From NCBI GenBank assembly GCA_039619475.1, contig CM077115.1, positions 513,380,815 to 513,444,814 of the forward strand: a stretch of 64,000 nt of DNA, written 5' to 3'. Below are positions 14,106 through 27,600 of the stretch, piece by piece. Position 1 is the first letter of the stretch. Every line of letters begins with the position of its first letter. Under the pieces are notes generated by a model. The model worked only from the letters and a program-made list of their open reading frames with translations, was not told the origin of the DNA and did no database searches. The DNA comes from Icerya purchasi. Its lineage: Eukaryota > Arthropoda > Insecta > Hemiptera > Monophlebidae. Both the position numbers and the translations under genes were made by a program.

Positions 14106-14250
14106 TTTTATTATTTTTATTATTATTATTATTAGTATTAGTATTATTATTATTTTTATTATTATTATTAGTATTATTATTATTTTTATTAGTATTATTA
14201 TTATTTTTATTAGTATTATTATTATTTTTATTAGTATTATTATTATTTAT
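14106..14250. repeat. TTA-rich minisatellite just upstream of the transmembrane exon
   Basis: After TTA/TTAG runs comes a 21-bp unit, TTTTATTAGTATTATTATTAT, repeated about four times. It is in frame with the following exon and reads as Leu/Val/Phe repeats, which could mislead gene prediction. It ends about 70 bases before the splice acceptor. Confidence 0.9.
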
Positions 14251-14318
14251 TCGTTTTATTTTATTTTTCTCCGCGCGCGCTGTACTAAGCGAGAATTGTT
14301 CATTTCCGTTTGTTGCAG

Positions 14319-14644
14319 CTGCGAACAGTTCGACTAATTTGCTGATATTGTTGGTCCTGATCGGTGCGGTGTTAACCACGGCTGGACTAGCCGCTTGTGT
14401 CGCGTTCCACTATCGCCACCAGTATCACAATTGTCATCGGAATTCCGATTCGATTGCTGGAGCCCCACTTACCGAATCCTCCTCCAGTTATTGTCAGCAA
14501 GCGGATAGCGATACTACGGTCGCCTCGCATTTGTCCAGCTGGAAACATCATCAACTAGTTCGACCGCCACTGGTAAACACGGCTCCTAATATATCGCATT
14601 TTTGCGGCGCTAACCGGGCTAATTCGGCTACGGCAACTGTCCCA
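14319..14644 (+). CDS. LDLRAD4-like: LDLRAD4/PMEPA1-like gene, exon with the transmembrane helix
   Basis: Internal coding exon. The acceptor is tttgttgcag before CT, and the donor is CCCA followed by gtaagt. Its first two bases complete a codon begun in an unseen upstream exon; 108 codons follow, ending in phase 0. The peptide begins with a possible N-glycosylation sequon (NSS), then about 24 hydrophobic residues (LLILLVLIGAVLTTAGLAAC and on), then a basic HYRHQYHNCHR stretch, which predicts a single-pass protein with a cytoplasmic C-terminus. The vertebrate family has the same layout, with HYK just after the helix. The rest is Ser/His/Asn-rich and low in recognisable motifs (RPPLVN near the end). 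There is no in-frame Met, so translation must start upstream; the LDL-receptor class A module of some vertebrate isoforms was not found. The upstream open frame is a TTA-rich repeat and should not be annotated as coding. Assignment to this gene rests on phase, topology and order. Confidence 0.78.
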
Positions 14645-14690
14645 GTAAGTATGTCTGATACGTAGAACCGTTTGTTAAAATTTTTGAACT

Positions 14691-14712
14691 GTGTGTGTGT
14701 GTGTGTGTGTGT
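14691..14712. repeat. GT microsatellite
   Basis: (GT)11, about 46 bases downstream of the exon's splice donor. Such tracts near donors can affect splicing; no direct evidence here. Confidence 0.93.
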
Positions 14713-16622
14713 ATTTGGACGGCTTGTACGCGCACAAAGAAATGTTATCAATGTTATCTCGCATGACGTTCGAGTTTTAATCGGACGTTATAACTCCCTT
14801 AATTATTTTCCGGAATTTTCCATTCGCTACACATTCTCTAATACCGATCTTGTACGAATATTGCGAATATTCTTCCGCCCCTCTCGTTTTAATAATTTTT
14901 AACGTTTCGAAATTCCGACTTTGTCACCCCACACCCCTTCAGTTGGTAACTTTTGACATATTGATTGGCGTGTTTTTGAGGGAAAAAAATGCCTAATATT
15001 TAAAGTTTCCTTTCAGTAGTATCACCCTTTTCCTTTCTTTCTTTCCTTCTTCTTCTTTTTTTTTTTTTTTTTTTTTAGACGAGAGGATTGTTTTTTGACA
15101 TTTCAACCCGAAACGGGAGGAGGAGTAACTATACTCTAACCGTGGCGGCCTGCGAGATTTAACCGCGCTTAAACGAAACTTACATAATGGAAGATGGATC
15201 CGATTTTTTCTTTAACTCGCAGTAGAAAATAACTATATATAGTCCTAAATGAAACTGCAAGCTTCAGCGCGAATGAATAAGTAACGACTAACTTAAAATT
15301 GTTAAAAATCTCTCCCTATTGACAAAGTTAAAATAAATCTTTTCTTGCGTTTTAAACTGTATCGGAATTTTAAGCGATTTTTACAAGTTTTCCGTTCTGT
15401 GTTATTAATTTTTAATTAAAACCGTCGTTTTACTTCCGTTTCTGTTTCCACGATAAAAAAAAAAAAATCACGGCTATACTTCAGCACACTGCGTCGCAGA
15501 CGATTTGCACGTTTCTTTCATTATGGTCGACTTTCACAAATCAAAATTATTCAATATATTTTATAATTAAATTTTTCGCTCTGCGATTTTAGTCGTATTA
15601 ATTTCGTTTTTAATAATACAAAAAAAAAATAATAATAATAATAATAATTTTGCACATGCGTACCAATTTCTATTTTCGCTCGTTATTTATTCATTCTCGC
15701 TGCTTTATTATCAATTCTTTCTATCGGTGATCAGTATATTAAAAGAAAATGTGTTGTTTTTTTTAAAGAAATTTCGCTTCTACAATTTGCGAAATCTTTA
15801 ACGCATTTCACAAAAAACGGGTCGCGGTAATTTCGTTTCTCCCCTAATTGTTTATGCGTCGCTCTTTTTCTTTGCGAAGAGATAGAGCTCAAATGACGGT
15901 TTCTTCCTCTTAGTGTAGTTTCTTTTTTTCTTTTTCTTTTTTTTTTCTTTTTCAATTTTTCATTTTTATTTTAATGAAATTTCCTCTTCCAGTTGAGGAA
16001 AAATATATCGCTAGAAAAAGAACGGCGAAATAGTGTACGCTTTACTAGAAACGAGGTGGTGGTGGTGCTCTGATAAGAAACACCGTCTAGACGTGATTAT
16101 GAAATCGGCAGTCGCACACCGTTAATCCGTTGGAATCATTAGCAAACAGTCTGCATTATATAAAACACACGAATTAAAAATAGAAACGCACACACCTTCA
16201 GTGCAACGTCGCAACGCTGACGGAGAAGGAACGTTCTTGTTCCAGCTGAACTCGGCAATTCGTAGAAAATCGTCTGGATTTGACGTTCCGTGAAACGAAA
16301 GTTTATCTCGTCCTCCGGATCGTCATTTTTCAAACGAAATACATCATCGTCGATGATTTCCGAAAGATTTTGTAAGTTACCGCGAATAGTCTCGTCTCGG
16401 GCGACCGGTAATTCATACGTGCGGCGGACTCATCGTCCAACGGGGAGAGAGGCACCGAAATTTACTTCGAGGATTTTCCAATCCTTTAACTGTGTCCCCG
16501 ACGTTCGAGGAGACTGATGTGTATTTTTGCCCTTATTTAAAAGCACATAGGTTATACGAAATGTCGATTTTAGGAGACAGTTCGACCGATTTTACCCGGA
16601 AGGAAAAAAGAAAATAAGAAAC

Positions 16623-16765
16623 TGCGTACGAGAGGCGTACGCAAGTAGAAATTTTTCAAGTAATATCATGTACGTGACGTGACCGGACGTCACACCTTCG
16701 ACATAACACGAGACCGTCTCGTTCTTAAAGTGCGTGTCCTGCTGTCACCAGACACTGCTGTGGTG
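16623..16765. promoter_or_regulatory. Cluster of short perfect inverted repeats, with CRE half sites
   Basis: Within about 140 bases: TGCGTAC/GTACGCA (16623-16643), GTGACGT/ACGTCAC (16674-16693), ACGAGAC/GTCTCGT (16708-16722), GTGTC/GACAC (16734-16755) and CACCA/TGGTG (16746-16765). The second pair contains inverted TGACGT half sites. It may be a cis-regulatory module or a set of structured sites. Confidence 0.45.
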
Positions 16766-19091
16766 CGGCACAAAAGAATGACCAACTTTAAGCAAAACCG
16801 GACCCACTTGCACAACAACAATCCGTCCGTGTGCGGGACATTTACTAAATTTTTGTAGTATGACTCTGCTTAGGTCGTATAGGCTATTTTATGGTATTAT
16901 TCTCCGGTTAGATATTGCAACAAATTCTCGTATAAACATTAGAAAAAAATGAATAAAAATCAAGAGACTTAATATACTGATTCAATTCGTGACATTGAAA
17001 ATTAGAATCAATGCAGTAAATCTGTTGTTCCGGTAAAAAATACAGAATTGGCCAATAATCCCCTAAGCGAGATTAATGTTATGATATAATTATACCACTT
17101 TTAAAAAATATGCCTTAAGAGGAAAGAGCCCGCGCCGACCAACCGACGACCCCATTCTCCCCCGGTTTTAAAAATTCCCTTCAATACTTCTTCCGTACTA
17201 TCTAGTTCATTTGAAGAAAAAAAAACGAATCGGTTTGGTAGGCGAATTTAATCGAAATGCGCGTATTATTCAATTTCAGGCAAACAACGACGCAACCATG
17301 TGTACCGCGGCATGCTAGAATTTGTAAAAATTATGCTTTAGACGACTGGATTTTGTCGAAATTCGATGCCACGTAGATAATGATTTTATGGGCGTATGCT
17401 GGGACTGAAAGTGATGATTTTAATTTATTCCCTTTCTCGTGTGTCTTATTCCTTAAAGCTTGTAGCTTCCTCCCCGTATTAAACTATCATAGATTGGTAA
17501 CTCGTTTGTTGACAATAATTGTCCCGAATGCCTTTCTTTATTATGCTATCTTTATTTTTAATCAGCGTATATTTATTAACCTTTCTTTCGATCATCTTCA
17601 TGTTTCATTTCGTGCGCAATTAATAGAAAATTCTTACAAAAAGTATAAATGATGTTTATTGCGTTACGATCAATTATCACACAACACTGTTAAATTTTTC
17701 CTTGGCTTTCCCATATTCCGGTAACGATCTCTTCACTGCGGTTATAATACTAGTAGTTTAGTAACTCTGTCAACAAGTGATAATTTGTGCGGTCTATAAT
17801 TTTTAATGTAAATATGACCACTATCAGCAGTAGCGTATTAACTTTTGTGTGTAAGTTATATACTTTCAAAAAAATTCTGGTACCAAATACACTTATTCGT
17901 GAACTGTTTCAGATTTAATTGTTCTATCATCTTTTGTATTTTTATTGCAGATATTGGTAATTTATTCTCCGAATAACGTTACTCCAAATTGCAAAAATAA
18001 CGTTCTTCGAGCAAAATTTCGAAACATTTCTTTATGACAGCCTGTGTGTGTGTGTGTTTTTTTGCGCGTATATGATATGTGTATGCGTGAGCAAAAGCGT
18101 GTATTAAAATTAATCAGCGCTAGTTTCCACTTAGCAAGACCGATTTTTAAATGTTTGTATTCCGTGCAAATAGTGAAATCGCACAATGTACAAAATCATA
18201 GGTTTTTCTGTCACTCCGGTCAACTACAGTTGAATTAAAGTAATACAAATGTAAAGTTACACACATCATACTTACTTTTTAGTATACACTTATAATACGG
18301 TATTAGAAATAATTTGAGTAACATAAATATGGGCGAGTATGTGTGAACGAAATTATAGCACTACAGTATATGGAATATGCAAAAACCATTTTTTTATGCT
18401 ATAAAAATTTCTAGATTCAGAATTTATGTACACAGCAATACTACGTAATTTACGAAATCAGAAAGAATGAAAAAATCATATTTAAAATTCAGCACATTTC
18501 ACGAAATGTATAATGATGTTATGCAATTCACGAAATACGTAATTTTTTGTTTATTCCGTGAAGATTTTATTATCTGCTCATGCATAATCTTAAATGTGTT
18601 CATTTTAATAAATTTATTGAGTCAATATTTATTGAATGCTAATTAAAATAAAAATAATAATATTAAGTGTTAATCATGTTTTAAGTTTTCTCGCATTCCA
18701 CGTAACGTAAAATAGAACATTATAATACTTTTCATTGTTAATAACTAAACAGCGCCCCTCCCGTCTGATAGTTTCGAGATCTACGCTGTATAATTGTGTA
18801 GGATTCCTTCTGAAGTATATTGGCTCGGTATCCGTTTATTATTCGATTAGTTTAAAAGGTAGAAAAAAGATTATGCACTTGATTAAATCTCGCCTTTTAA
18901 AAGGCTTTAATTATTTTTTGTCGAATGAAGTAACAAAAACAGCGCCGCCTGTATTCGTCTGGAAAAGAAAAAAAGAAAAACTTAATTATTTCGTAAAAAA
19001 GAATATAGAGGATGTGTGTTGACAGCAGAACCATTTTGAACTCTACGTACTGAGTAGAGTGCAAAAGCTTCCGTTCAAAAGGCGACATCTG

Positions 19092-19100
<9 letters not shown>

Positions 19101-19129
<29 letters not shown>
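19101..19129. repeat. Poly(T) run of 29
   Basis: One of the longest of the many T tracts. Others include 38332-38357, 42186-42211 and 58079-58114 (with one G). None has a recognisable LINE or SINE body attached. Confidence 0.95.
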
Positions 19130-19131
<2 letters not shown>

Positions 19132-21710
19132 ACAATTCCAAATTACCGACAACGGACGAAAAACAAATGTATGTTTTGAGGATAATCTGGTTTTCTAAAT
19201 GCTTACTAAAATTTGCGCACGTGTTCTGAATATTCGATGCATTCGGAGAACATTCTGCACGAGTCGATAGACAACGTGTTGTACTGGAAAAATCGGAATG
19301 AATCAAGTTCGTGGGGGGTAAATCGTTCTTACTTTTCGAACTGTGAAACTTTATTGAAAGTCAGACATTTTTTGTTCTTCGATAGAACTCCGGAACCTTT
19401 GAAATGGACTTGAAAGAGTATGTCTTCAGTTTCGAAGAACAGACACTTTCTTTTTATTCGTTTATTTTTTTTTTTTTTTTTTTACGGGCGTGTATTGTAT
19501 TGTGTGCAGTTTAAGATGCTATAGGGGTCAATAAATTCAGTTGCAGATTTAATCTTTCCATTTTAATTATGATGCGGGCAAAGAATTAAAGTTTACCTCG
19601 CACTTTGTAAATTTCAGCAGCTGCAATAATACGGGTTGTTGAGAAGCACCTCCGTTTCCGAACTTTTAGCGGGGGAGGGAAAAAAAAAGGAGTAAACTTT
19701 TGAAAAACTGCGGCGAAAAATCTTGCACGTTTTTTGTTTTTTTTTTGTTTTGTCAAGCATGTTTGTTCACTAAAGTTGTCTCCGGTGTACTGTTCAGTTT
19801 CAGGGTGTATTTTTGTTTTTGATACTACCTACTTTTTTCTAATAAAAATTGGCGCTGTTTAAAATGTTGCATCGCATTTAAGAACACACACGCTGATGAG
19901 GTTAATAGAGCCAACTAGTAATTTTCAATTTCGAAAGCAATCAACTTCGATTTCAAAACGTTTTTATTAGACTGTACACGGGGTGCACACGTACGAGTTG
20001 GACTACTAACAATTTGGTAAAGCTCTAGCACCGGCTAACAAAAAAATCGTGAACTGCATTTTAACAATCTGCGAAGAATGTTATCGCCACCAGTTGGCTA
20101 CGTTGCGAAATAAATCGGTGTATCTCCTTCTGGTTAATTTAAACTAAACCGATTCTTTGCGTATATGATATCATCTGCTCTTTTATGTCGCTTTTAATGT
20201 CGCAGAGTGACTGCTCTAGTATTTCTAATTTCGAATCCACTTTGAAAATGGAACGGAAAATATGGAATTTTCATTCGAAACAATTTCCGAGTAACCAATT
20301 TTAAGAAAATTAGTTTAATTTTTCGCTTATTTAATTGGACATCATTTACTACAGTGGAAATATGGACAAATTTCGAATATTGAACAGAACGGTGTGAAAT
20401 GGCTGCAAGATGTGGCAATTTTTCAAAATCAGAAATGAAGTTTTAAAAAATATTTTTACGAAAAATGCGTTGAAGAAACGGTGAGGAAAAAAGCTCCAAT
20501 TATAATCTATAAGAGGAATAAAGAGTTGGGATACATTTTTAAAATGAAATTAAGAATGCTTTTTTTTTGTTTTTATACATGTTCACTTTTGATAATTCCC
20601 CCTTCCTGTATTTCATATTTCAAATTTTATTATAATAAATTGTTCACGAATCAATTTTCAGTCGTGTTACTCTACTACCATAGCTTTCCTATAAAAATCC
20701 GGTACACGTTATGTAGAGAAATGAAAATTCCCTTCATAATTTATATATTTAGAGATCGTAAATTATTTTAATTTCCATTCGTAATTTATCTCTCGTATTA
20801 ACCAGGCGATATATTTCGGTGAATTTATACAGCGGACAATATTTTAAATTGCAGTAAATCATACGGAATAGAAAGATGAACTAAACCTAGAGTACGAACA
20901 ACACGTGATTGTGCGGTGATATTAAAAATAACAATAACGATATCGCTATAAAAATCATCAGTACCGTAATTTAACTTTCGGTCAACAGTTTTTATGCGTG
21001 CTCTTTTCAATTCGGAAAATAGTATCAGATTATTACGCATTCGCTCCACCATCAGTCGTGTAAATTATTCACTGAAATAAAAATTCCGTATCTATTCTCG
21101 TAATATAATAATTTCTAGGGCCGTTTCGGGGTAAGTATGTCTCCTTTTCAGTCGGCAATTTTTAGAGCTTAGTTTTCCATCTCTCAGTTCGAGTTTTGAT
21201 GTTCAAAAAATATAAATTTTTGGTTTCGGCCAGAAGATTAAGAACATAAAAAATTTCGTAAAAAGAATTTAAGCAGTACCGAGTCGGCTCCTCTAGCCAC
21301 ATGGCTACACACATCACGATGGCGTAATAACAATAAAACAAAAAATACCGAGTCGGCTAATTAAAATAAAAAAGCAGAAAAATTAAATAAAAATTGTGAT
21401 TTTTAGCGATGTAAAAGGGAAAATAATACTCTTACTGTAAAACCGGAAATATGTTTTAATACCGCCAAACGTTTGACACCTACTTTTTTTTTTTGAAAAT
21501 TACGTATAAGCTTCATCTTACACGATAAAAAAATTAAATAGCTGCTAGTAGTTTAGTTTATGTTTATTTTTTCTGTTGCAACGCGAGAATAATACATAGG
21601 ATGTAACTCTGATAGTTGAAAATTTGCATTAAGAAGAGGTAAACTTGCCGAAGATGATATAACGGCGATGTGCTTTTTCAGTGACGCGTAATATTATATG
21701 AAAGTACATC

Positions 21711-22253
21711 GCGGTTATCCAGATTAATTAGGCGGCCAGCCGGTCCGGATAACAAAAAATCCGGATACGTCAGAGTTCAAGATTAAATACTGCAAATTAA
21801 ATGAAAAAATGAAAATTAACTTATAAAAAAGTAAACATGAAAATTAACCTACGGTGTACATTAACTAGTTTTTAAAGAAGTCTGTTGTTAAGGACTCTGT
21901 GTCTTTCGCATGCTCTTCCTTGTCGATATAGCTCGCCACTAGCGTACTACACAAATGATATCAGCCGGTGACGCTTCTTTCTATTGAGTTACCATAGAGA
22001 ACTAATCTCTTCTGATCCCTCGGATAACCCCAAGTGTGATAAAATTTAGCATATCAACTGATTTTAAAGCAACCAGACAGTCCTCACATTACAATCACAA
22101 TGAGTCACAGTACATTATGGCCACAGGCAGCATCTTCATTTGCAGCGAATACCAAGTATTCCGATACGTACTGCATATAGCTGTGGATTTTATAAAAGCG
22201 CTTTTTTTTTTTTTTTTGAAAATCTATCCGAATAATACGGAGTCCGGATAAAC
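21711..22253 (-). mobile_element. pogo/Tigger-like DNA transposon remnant
   Basis: The two ends carry related inverted sequences: GGTTATCC...GGTCCGGATAAC on the left, and GAGTCCGGATAAAC on the right, reading GTTTATCCGGA inverted. On the minus strand a short frame ends KDTESLTTDFFKN followed by a stop at 21865; TDFF(K/F) just before the stop is a hallmark of pogo/Tigger transposase C-termini. No DDD catalytic region is visible, so the element is internally deleted and decayed. Exact ends and target TA duplication could not be fixed. Confidence 0.5.
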
Positions 22254-25200
22254 AAGTTTTTTAGCTGCAAAAGTTATGCTTTGTGAGTGTCTGAAACGGG
22301 GAATATTGCAAAAAGCAGTTTTGAATTGTAAAGTAAATATTTGCAAAAACGTTTAAATTAAACTTAGGGGACAATTAAAAATACATATAATATATGCATA
22401 TATTGAAATCGTTAGATTTTTTCTTAAATTGAACTGTGGCCGTAAAGAACTATTTAACGGCAGCGGATGATACCCAAGGCCCTGCGTTTGTTTTCGCAGA
22501 GGACTGTAGTCTTGGTTAAAAGTAATTTCATTTAGTAAGGGAAAAAACTGCTGCGCTCGTACACCCGGATCGCGGAAATTAAGAAGATCGGTCCGACTCA
22601 ATCGGGGACAGTTTTTAACTGTTCGGTAATTTGCGTGTCATCTTTTTCTTTTGTATTTCTTGCCGTCATGTCCCCTTAATATTGCACAAACAACTCGTTA
22701 CAGCATACAGCCAGTAAGTTCATTCGGACTGTCAACTAATTTTGTTTGTCATCAGTGGTTGGGGTTTATACTGGTATTTGTTTTATACTACTGATCTTTG
22801 CCATTGTCATCCCATTTGCCGTTTAGCAAACAGAAAAGGTTTTTTTTTTGTCTTAATAGTATAGGGATTCTTGATTTTTAAAATCCCGTAAAATATAATT
22901 ATGAATTTAAATTAAAAAACTGCACGATATTCGTTGTAACATATTTTTTTTTTTTTTATAAAAAATGTATTGATATTAATTTTCCGCCCTCGTATAAATT
23001 TTGTAATTAATTGTCGATGAACAATTTGAAAAATATTAAAAAATATTGCAATTGACTTTTTTTTTAAATTTTTCATAATGGATATTTTTTTTTCGTAAAA
23101 GAGCTTCGTTTTATCAACGAATCTAAAAGGTGTTAGACACTCAAAAGCTGGTGGAAATCCCCCCCCCCCTCCTTTTTTTTTCGAACATTAGCCGAAATTT
23201 TCGTAAAAATTCGCTGATGTTTTAAAATTTTTTTCTAAATATGAAGAAAATTATGGCTAACGGGGTCGGTATCAAAGTTTTTACAAGTTTAACTGATAAC
23301 GTTTACACTTTTACATTGATAGTGTGTACAGAATTGTTCCGTTATAAATGTAGTACTCTCCATCTGGAAAATAACATTCGCGCGCCGGTTTTCGTGAATT
23401 AATATAACCCCGCAGAAAACACGGTTGATTTTCACTATCTTATTAACGCTTAGTGGTCTAATTCGCACATAAATGTTGTCCGTGTTAATAACAAATTCAA
23501 TTTTTATATTTTTAATGCGTTCGCGGTTTGAAAATAACGTTATAAGCGAATTATTACTCGACTGAATTTTAGATTTGACCGAATAAATTTTCTACTCTTT
23601 TAAGTTGTAATTTTATTTTTATATTATTATTATTATTAATTTTTTTTTGCGTGTCACAGTATACAGGACGCAACAACTTAATTTTGTTCGCTGTTAAATT
23701 TTTTCGCCATTTGAAAAACAAAAAAAAACAAAAAAAAAAAAAAAGAAGCCGGTTCGAGCCTTTCCCGAATGTTGTTTTTCCCTTTTGTTCCGTTGAAAAC
23801 GACAAAAAACCCGCCAAAAAATAGAATGTGCGTTAAGAATTCGCATTAGAATGCGCGGGACATTTGTTTCTAGACAAATAATAGTTATAGGAAAGCTGTT
23901 GCGAAGAGCGGTACAGTTCACGACAATTTCGGATGAGGGTCAAGATCTTTTCTTGGAATTAATAAGAAAAGAAAAAAAAACGCTACAGCGCCTCCTTGTC
24001 TTAATGTTATTATTAATCTGTCTGCTTATCCATTTTAATCTACTTCTTTTAGCCGATCCGAACGCCAGTTTTCGTTCTGCTAGTTGATTATTTGCAGCAA
24101 AAAGAGGATAGTGGCACAATTTATTTTTTCCCGTCGTCGTCTTTTATCGCCTATTATTCTTTCGCTTTTCGTTCGCTGCTCTGAGAAGAACTAAGTTTAT
24201 TTTAGCATCTCCGCGAAATTCCTCTTCTGACACATTTTGCTTCTTCGGTATATTTCTCCTTTACGTAAAATTCCGGTTTGCGAAATTACCTATGACATCA
24301 TTTCTATCTTTAGTAATATTCCGGCCCCGGTTCTTGTGCAGAAACGGATATATCCGAAAAATGGCTCTTTTCATATGTACGGTGTTTGAACGGAATTTAG
24401 TAAAAAAAAACATGAAAGTACCTATATCCTATAGGGGTGCATAATTTTTTTTGACCGGCTCGAGAAGATTAATATACCTTCACACAGAAATTTACAAAAT
24501 AATAATAGGATCTTTTTTTTTTTTTTTTTTTTTTCATAAGAATCGGTAATACGCTTTGTGCTCGAAGAAAGAATATGATCATAAAACCGAAAATTATTGT
24601 CTACCGTTTTATAATTCTTACTCTCAATTGCTATAATGTATCAATTTACTTTGCCCTAGCGCTTTCTATTAATTTCCAAAACAGTAATCTCATACCTGCG
24701 CAAATGCGGCAGTATCTAGTATGAGAAAAATTCGGATTTTACACTTTAATCGAAAAATCTAAGTTAGCCGGCGATTTCTCGCTAGATTGGTGGTTTACTT
24801 GGATTTTCATTAGAATCATTATTATTAAATGGAGAGCCGATGATTAAGTGTGTGTCCGTCAATCTGCTTTTTATCATCATCCTGACGCTGTTGATACTGG
24901 TCTCGAAACTATTCGGTAAAGTAAACAGAATGTCGTTTATCAAAGGCGCGATATGGACTGTTCGATAAATGCTCTTCTAGGAACTTCCTAAATTCTACGA
25001 AAGGTTTTTCTAATTGAAACCCGCTTTGATGCTGTTCACTCAAAATAAAGGTTTATGTCAAACAACGTAAGATTTATCTTCTTCTTCTTCTTTTTTTTTT
25101 TTTTTTTTTGACTTTTTATGTATTTGTCACAATATGTTTGTAATATTTTTGATGATTTATAAAAAAAAAAAAAAAAACTAATGGCGTGTCCCTTCTAATT

Positions 25201-26765
25201 AAATACAAAAAATAATAATAATAAAAACTATACAAAATCGTTAATTTGTTTTAAATTACCAAGTTGCGTTATTTAAAGCGTAAGAGCATTTCGAAAGATA
25301 AAATATTCTAGAGTAAACGGTGTAAAAACAGATGATATTTTCGACGTCTTATAAAACCGGTTTTAGCAAGCTGCGTAGCTTATTTATTTAAAAAAAGAAA
25401 ACAGAAACAAAAAAAAATCCCACTAATGAAAAAGCTAATTGTGAGCAATTACTCTTGTTAGAGAATAAACGCTGTTTTTTTAAAATTTTGTACCTTTTTT
25501 TTTTTTTTTTTTCGGTTTCGTTGAAAATTTGCTCTAAGCAATTTCATAATCCGATGATAAAGAGAATTGTTAAGTAATTCGATTTTTAAATTATGCCGGG
25601 TATCAATAATATATACATGTATTATATGCGTATAGTGTATAAAATTTGTAATTATTTAAAATCGGTGATTACATGTCTAATTATACATTTAATAATTTCC
25701 TATGCCGATTTTTTTTTTTTTTTTTTCTTCTAACGGTCAACCGCTGAAAATTTAATACGTAATTATGCCCCAAACAATGATAATAATATAGAAATGAAAC
25801 AAGTAGTCGCGCGGTGATATCCCAGTACTTTTCGATTATTTGCGTAATTCTACTAACGAGAATAACCCCGTTTTGTTAGGAGATTTGACTATTTCACGCT
25901 ACAGACTCTTCTGCAGGTACCTGCTTAATGAGCGATAGACTGATTTTGAGCAGATACCAACTAACTCTGTGAAAGAAAAATTCTCGATCGGATCTTTAAG
26001 TCTATTTCCGACCCGGACCTATCGACCATCACAACAGAAGATGTATGCTTCTTCACCACCCTGCAGCGCTACTTCATATTCAACTCTGATCGATGACAGT
26101 ACTTCTCAGGGGTACACTCGCATTCTTTCTCACGATATTTTTTAAATTTTATACATGTTTAACAATGTACACATTACCATAGCATAAAGCGACGCAAGAT
26201 TATAATTCTTGTTTGCAACATAGCGTGTTCATGCTGAGGGGGAGCCCCTTGTCAAGCAGAATCCCCCCGCTATATAGGAATTTATAATTCTCGCTAAAAT
26301 GTTATACCGAAATGGTCGGTTACAGTTGAATCGGCTTTTAACGGTTTCCATTTATTTTTTAAGTAAATTTAAATTTGACGTTTTCTTAAAAAAAGTGTTC
26401 AATTATAACATCATAATTTGTTAATCTAGTAGTAGTACGGGGATTCTTTATAAAAAACGAAAAAAGCTGCGATTTGTTGGTGTCAATGCAACATCTTTAA
26501 GAGCGAGAAAGTTACTTCGAAATATAGAGAAACGGGTCAAGTTTATTGCCTCATTCCAAGTGTGTTTACTGTTTTGGCCGTAAATTTTATCGGAATTTAT
26601 GTTGGTAACGTTTAGTGTCAAACTGAAAATTAAAAATAAATAAACCTTTTAAGCGAGAGACAGTATTATCGGCACTGGAATGAAGTTATTTTACAGTAGT
26701 GCTTTATTAAGAAAGATGATATTAACAGATTGAAACGGAGATTAGTAAAAGTAATAAAATGCGAA

Positions 26766-26768
<3 letters not shown>

Positions 26769-26803
<35 letters not shown>
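26769..26803. repeat. AAT microsatellite
   Basis: About eleven AAT units preceded by a short TA run. Confidence 0.9.
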
Positions 26804-26804
<1 letters not shown>

Positions 26805-27600
26805 CCTGATAAATAATTATGATCTTCTTATTATATCGCAAAATATTGAAGCCGTTAGACGTCGATTTTTTTTCTTTTAACTGCGCTTGGGATGCAAAAA
26901 ATTCAGGAAATCGTAACTTCCTCGATCGATATTGGCGTTTTATTATTTTAAATGAAGTATTTTACTTTTTTTTTATTATTATTATTATTATTTCGGAGGG
27001 CGTCAACTATGGACAACACACATTAACGACAAAAAGTAGAGAACACGCCTAACTTTTCATTTCGAATTATAGCATATGATGAGAATCACGGCTATTTCGA
27101 TCGCAGTGGGGGGCGAGTTAATATTCGTCGGTGACGCGAGCATTAGTCCGATTGATGACGATGGAAGTTGTTTACGAATCGGTGAAATGCACCTTCAGAC
27201 ACGTACTATTAACGGTAGTTTTGCGGAGCGATATAATTTTCCCGGAATAATGAAATAACGCCTAACCGGGACGCGGAAATAAAGTATCCTTACGTCATCA
27301 TCTTCGAGAAAGTCTGCTGCTGGCTTTAAAAAATTCATCACGAAACACATGCTCGCCCGAGAAACAATAACAATTTAATATTTTGCAACGTAAGGAAAAA
27401 CGATGAATTATTAACCAACGCGTCTAGACGAAATAAAATTGCAGTCGGCTAACTCCTCGTCCGACGAAACCTCCGTTCGCTTCTTTCACGTACTTTTTCC
27501 CGGAATTATTTCCCGACTCCCGGGGTAAACCGGATTGACGGAAAAATTATTTTTCGATATGTACTCGCGACGTTATTATTACGGTCGGTGATAAAGGAAG

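Noticed and set aside
21276..21360. Two copies of TACCGAGTCGGCT 70 bases apart, resembling the last hairpin of a Cas9 tracrRNA
   Set aside because: The GACTCGGT-type partner arm is incomplete, there is no cas gene or array, and the setting is an insect intron; a chance short direct repeat.
23745..23765. B-box-like GGTTCGAGCC
   Set aside because: Preceded by poly(A/C) with no A box and no cloverleaf possible; not a tRNA gene.
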